From an uncultured Bacilli bacterium (GTDB lineage: Bacteria > Bacillota_I > Bacilli_A > RF39 > UBA660): DNA of 64,000 nt. Of this stretch, positions 62,260 through 64,000 are shown in pieces. The position numbers and the translations under genes were made by a program. The stretch covers positions 62,001 through 126,000 of the forward strand of contig CAJTZU010000002.1 in the NCBI GenBank assembly GCA_910584165.1, in the 5' to 3' direction. A model generated the notes under the pieces. It searched no databases and was not told the DNA's origin. It worked only from the letters and a program-made list of their open reading frames with translations. Each line of letters opens with the position of its first letter. Position 1 is the first letter of the stretch.

Positions 62260-63612
62260 TTAATGAATTTTGTTGATAAGTTTTTGAATCTCATTATTCA
62301 AAGCTTCATCTTTTAAAATCTCATTTTTAATTTTATCAACAGCGTGCATAACTGTTGTATGATTCTTTCCACCAAATTCTATTCCTATTTTTGTTAAATT
62401 CTCTTCTAAGTAAATTCTACAAATGTACATAGCTATTTGTCTTGGTATTGCTATATTATTGGTTTTCTTTTTACTTTTTAAATCTTCTGGACTAATATTA
62501 TAGTTTTCACTAACAATTTGGATAACTTGATCAATTTTATTTTTAGCAACAATCGTTATAACAAAGAAATCTTTTAATGCTTCAATTGCTAAATCTAACG
62601 TAATAGCAGAACCATTCATAATAGTAGCATAGGCATATACTCTAGTAATAGCCCCTTCTAATTTTCTGATATCCCCTACACAATTACTAGCAATATATTC
62701 TTTTACTTCCTCTGGAAATTTATTTTCTAATTCTTGCATTTCTATTTTTTTATTAATAATATTCATTCTAAGTTCAAATTCTGGTGGTTGAATATCTACT
62801 TGTAATCCCCAATTGAATCTTGTCTTTAATCTTTCTTCCAATTTTTTGATATCTTCAGGAGATCTATCAGAGGAAATAATAATTTGTTTCTTATTATTAT
62901 AAAGTTCGTTAAACGTATTAAAGAATTCTTGTTGTGCACTAGTAGCCCCTACTAAGTTATGAATATCGTCAATAATTAAAACATCAATATCCCGATACTT
63001 ATTTTTAAATTGTTTCGTTGCTTCTGTATTATTTTCAATAGAATTTTTTCTACAAATTTCGACGAAGTCAGAAACAAATTTATCGCAAGGAATATAAAGA
63101 ACTCTCATTTTTTTATTATTTTCTGTAATAAAGTTCCCTATTGCTTGCATTAAATGTGTCTTCCCTAGCCCACTTGAACCATATATAAATAAAGGATTAT
63201 ACATATTTCCAGGTTGCTCAGCTACCGCTAAGGCACTAGTTGCTGCAAATTTATTACTGTTTCCTAATACAAAGTTACTAAATTGATATTTTGAATCCAA
63301 ATTAGATTCGAAATTATTGGATGGTATCCCTATTTCATCAGTGTTGACTATAATTTCATTTTCTATTTCTTCTTCAATATAAAATTCAAATTGAAAATTC
63401 GTTCCCGTACATTCCGCAAATTTTTCATCGATTAAATCAATATAATGCTCTTTCAAATTCTTTTTATGAACATGTGAAGGAACTAAAACTTTTGCTACAC
63501 CATTATCTAAAGACATTAGCTTGGTTTCTGAAAACCATGTTTCATAAGAAATATCAGAAAGTTGATTTTTAATTTTTCCAAGAAATCCCGTCCAAATATT
63601 TTCTAAATCCAT
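62260..63612 (-). CDS. dnaA: Chromosomal replication initiator DnaA
   Basis: A 450-residue AAA+ initiator. Domain I is at 1-80, a short linker follows, Walker A is GSSGLGKT (145-152), Walker B IIDDIH (213-218), and the domain IV DNA-binding motif GGKNHTTVMHA is near 415. The ATG at 63612 follows GGGGTGATT. It is flanked on both sides by DnaA boxes. The length is typical for Firmicutes. Confidence 0.98.
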   Translation of the reverse strand: MDLENIWTGFLGKIKNQLSDISYETWFSETKLMSLDNGVAKVLVPSHVHKKNLKEHYIDLIDEKFAECTGTNFQFEFYIEEEIENEIIVNTDEIGIPSNNFESNLDSKYQFSNFVLGNSNKFAATSALAVAEQPGNMYNPLFIYGSSGLGKTHLMQAIGNFITENNKKMRVLYIPCDKFVSDFVEICRKNSIENNTEATKQFKNKYRDIDVLIIDDIHNLVGATSAQQEFFNTFNELYNNKKQIIISSDRSPEDIKKLEERLKTRFNWGLQVDIQPPEFELRMNIINKKIEMQELENKFPEEVKEYIASNCVGDIRKLEGAITRVYAYATIMNGSAITLDLAIEALKDFFVITIVAKNKIDQVIQIVSENYNISPEDLKSKKKTNNIAIPRQIAMYICRIYLEENLTKIGIEFGGKNHTTVMHAVDKIKNEILKDEALNNEIQKLINKIH

Positions 63613-64000
63613 ACAATCACCCCACTCTACACCATTTCTACCTATATTCTACACTATTTAAAATAGAAAGGAAAGGAAAATGTGGATAATTTTTAGACAA
63701 ACTTTTTTATACACATCTTTTTTTCTATAAAAAATCATAAAAAAGAGAGTTATGCACATTTTTGTGCCTTTTTTATTAACAAAAACATCTATTCGGTGTA
63801 CAAAATTGTGCACAATTATGTGCATAAGTGTGGAAAAATGGGTAAAAACCCCTATTTTGAATGTTCAAAAAATGTGCATAACTCATAAAGTTCTCTTTTT
63901 TATAAAATAAATAATATGAAAATAAACGAAGATAATAAAGAAATGTTTGACAAATAGGGAAAAAATATATATAATTGATAAAGCAGACAGGGAATATATA
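63613..64000. other. oriC: oriC region upstream of dnaA
   Basis: A 388-base gene-free stretch with perfect TTATnCACA DnaA boxes at 63681-63689, 63707-63715, 63750-63758, 63819-63827 and 63873-63881, plus one-mismatch copies near 63808-63815 and 63829-63837. An ATTGTGCACAAT palindrome lies at 63805-63816. AT-rich tracts surround the boxes. The rightmost part holds a perfect sigma-A promoter on the plus strand. This is the classic arrangement of Gram-positive origins. Confidence 0.88.
63947..63975 (+). promoter_or_regulatory. Consensus sigma-A promoter leaving the window
   Basis: TTGACA (63947-63952), 17-base spacer, TATAAT (63970-63975) on the plus strand, a perfect consensus. It faces the right edge. 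In most Firmicutes the gene here is rpmH, but the coding part is outside the window. Confidence 0.9.

Noticed and set aside
1..64000. Mycoplasma-type code with TGA as Trp
   Set aside because: TGA ends rsmA, pnuC, the comK-like gene and the uracil-glycosylase-like gene in coupled or terminated positions, and Trp codons are TGG.
1..64000. Mobile elements, prophage or transposase genes
   Set aside because: None were seen: no transposase, integrase or inverted-repeat ends could be supported.

Overview
This window is a chromosomal segment from an AT-rich, spore-forming member of the Bacillota. It ends at the replication origin on its right side. Reading leftwards from the origin, the minus strand carries dnaA, dnaN, a comK-like gene, recF, gyrB, gyrA, SRP RNA, tadA, dnaX, ybaB, recR, bofA, holB, ricT, trmN6-like, rsmI, pth and mfd. 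Further left come metG, tatD, a YabE-like 3D protein, rsmA, tilS and ftsH, and then a sporulation block. This is the Bacillus-type origin neighbourhood with local losses and insertions. The standard code is used: TGA is a genuine stop, for example at the end of rsmA at 33301 and of the comK-like gene at 60403. The combination of SpoIIID, SpoIID, SpoIIQ, CotJ, BofA, SpoVT/AbrB and ComK homologues suggests a Bacilli or Erysipelotrichia-like lineage, possibly an uncultured gut group. The species cannot be fixed from the sequence alone.

Layout. About 1-20 kb is accessory: cell-wall and surface proteins, a PP2C phosphatase beside a degenerate DinG-like helicase, an LMW-PTP plus ABC exporter pair, a DNA/nucleotide-hydrolase operon, a hydrolase-SDR-methyltransferase-PnuC operon, a NagZ-type glycosidase and tRNA-His. 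About 20.3-26.6 kb is sporulation and envelope: a fused cotJA/cotJB, cotJC, mbl, spoIIID, spoIIQ, spoIID, a DUF1146 gene, rpiB and a SpoVB/MurJ-type flippase. About 26.6-43.8 kb holds a FemAB-like gene, ftsH, tilS, a BIG2-domain protein, ung, a lipoprotein, rsmA, a 3D protein, tatD, three tandem zinc-ribbon membrane paralogues, and a Met T-box leader in front of dut-like and metG. It continues with AbrB/SpoVT, a Mn-pyrophosphatase with CBS-DRTGG insert and a small membrane protein. About 43.8-54.5 kb is one long minus-strand housekeeping run from tadA/dnaX to mfd. About 54.5-64 kb is the origin region, with two perfect parS palindromes flanking the SRP RNA gene and DnaA boxes on both sides of dnaA.

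How it works together. Most conserved genes lie on the minus strand, so they are transcribed in the direction of the fork that leaves the origin at the right edge. Terminators are mostly clean hairpins shared by convergent genes. Many promoters are extended -10 (TGnTATAAT). Several ORF starts were moved downstream because a GTG or TTG upstream is part of the Shine-Dalgarno AGGTG or lies in a promoter. The most notable items are the ComK homologue inside the dnaN-recF interval, the DinG-like protein that keeps Fe-S cysteines but lacks its P-loop and second helicase domain, the CotJA/CotJB fusion, an SDR with the catalytic lysine replaced, and the T-box-controlled dut-metG unit.
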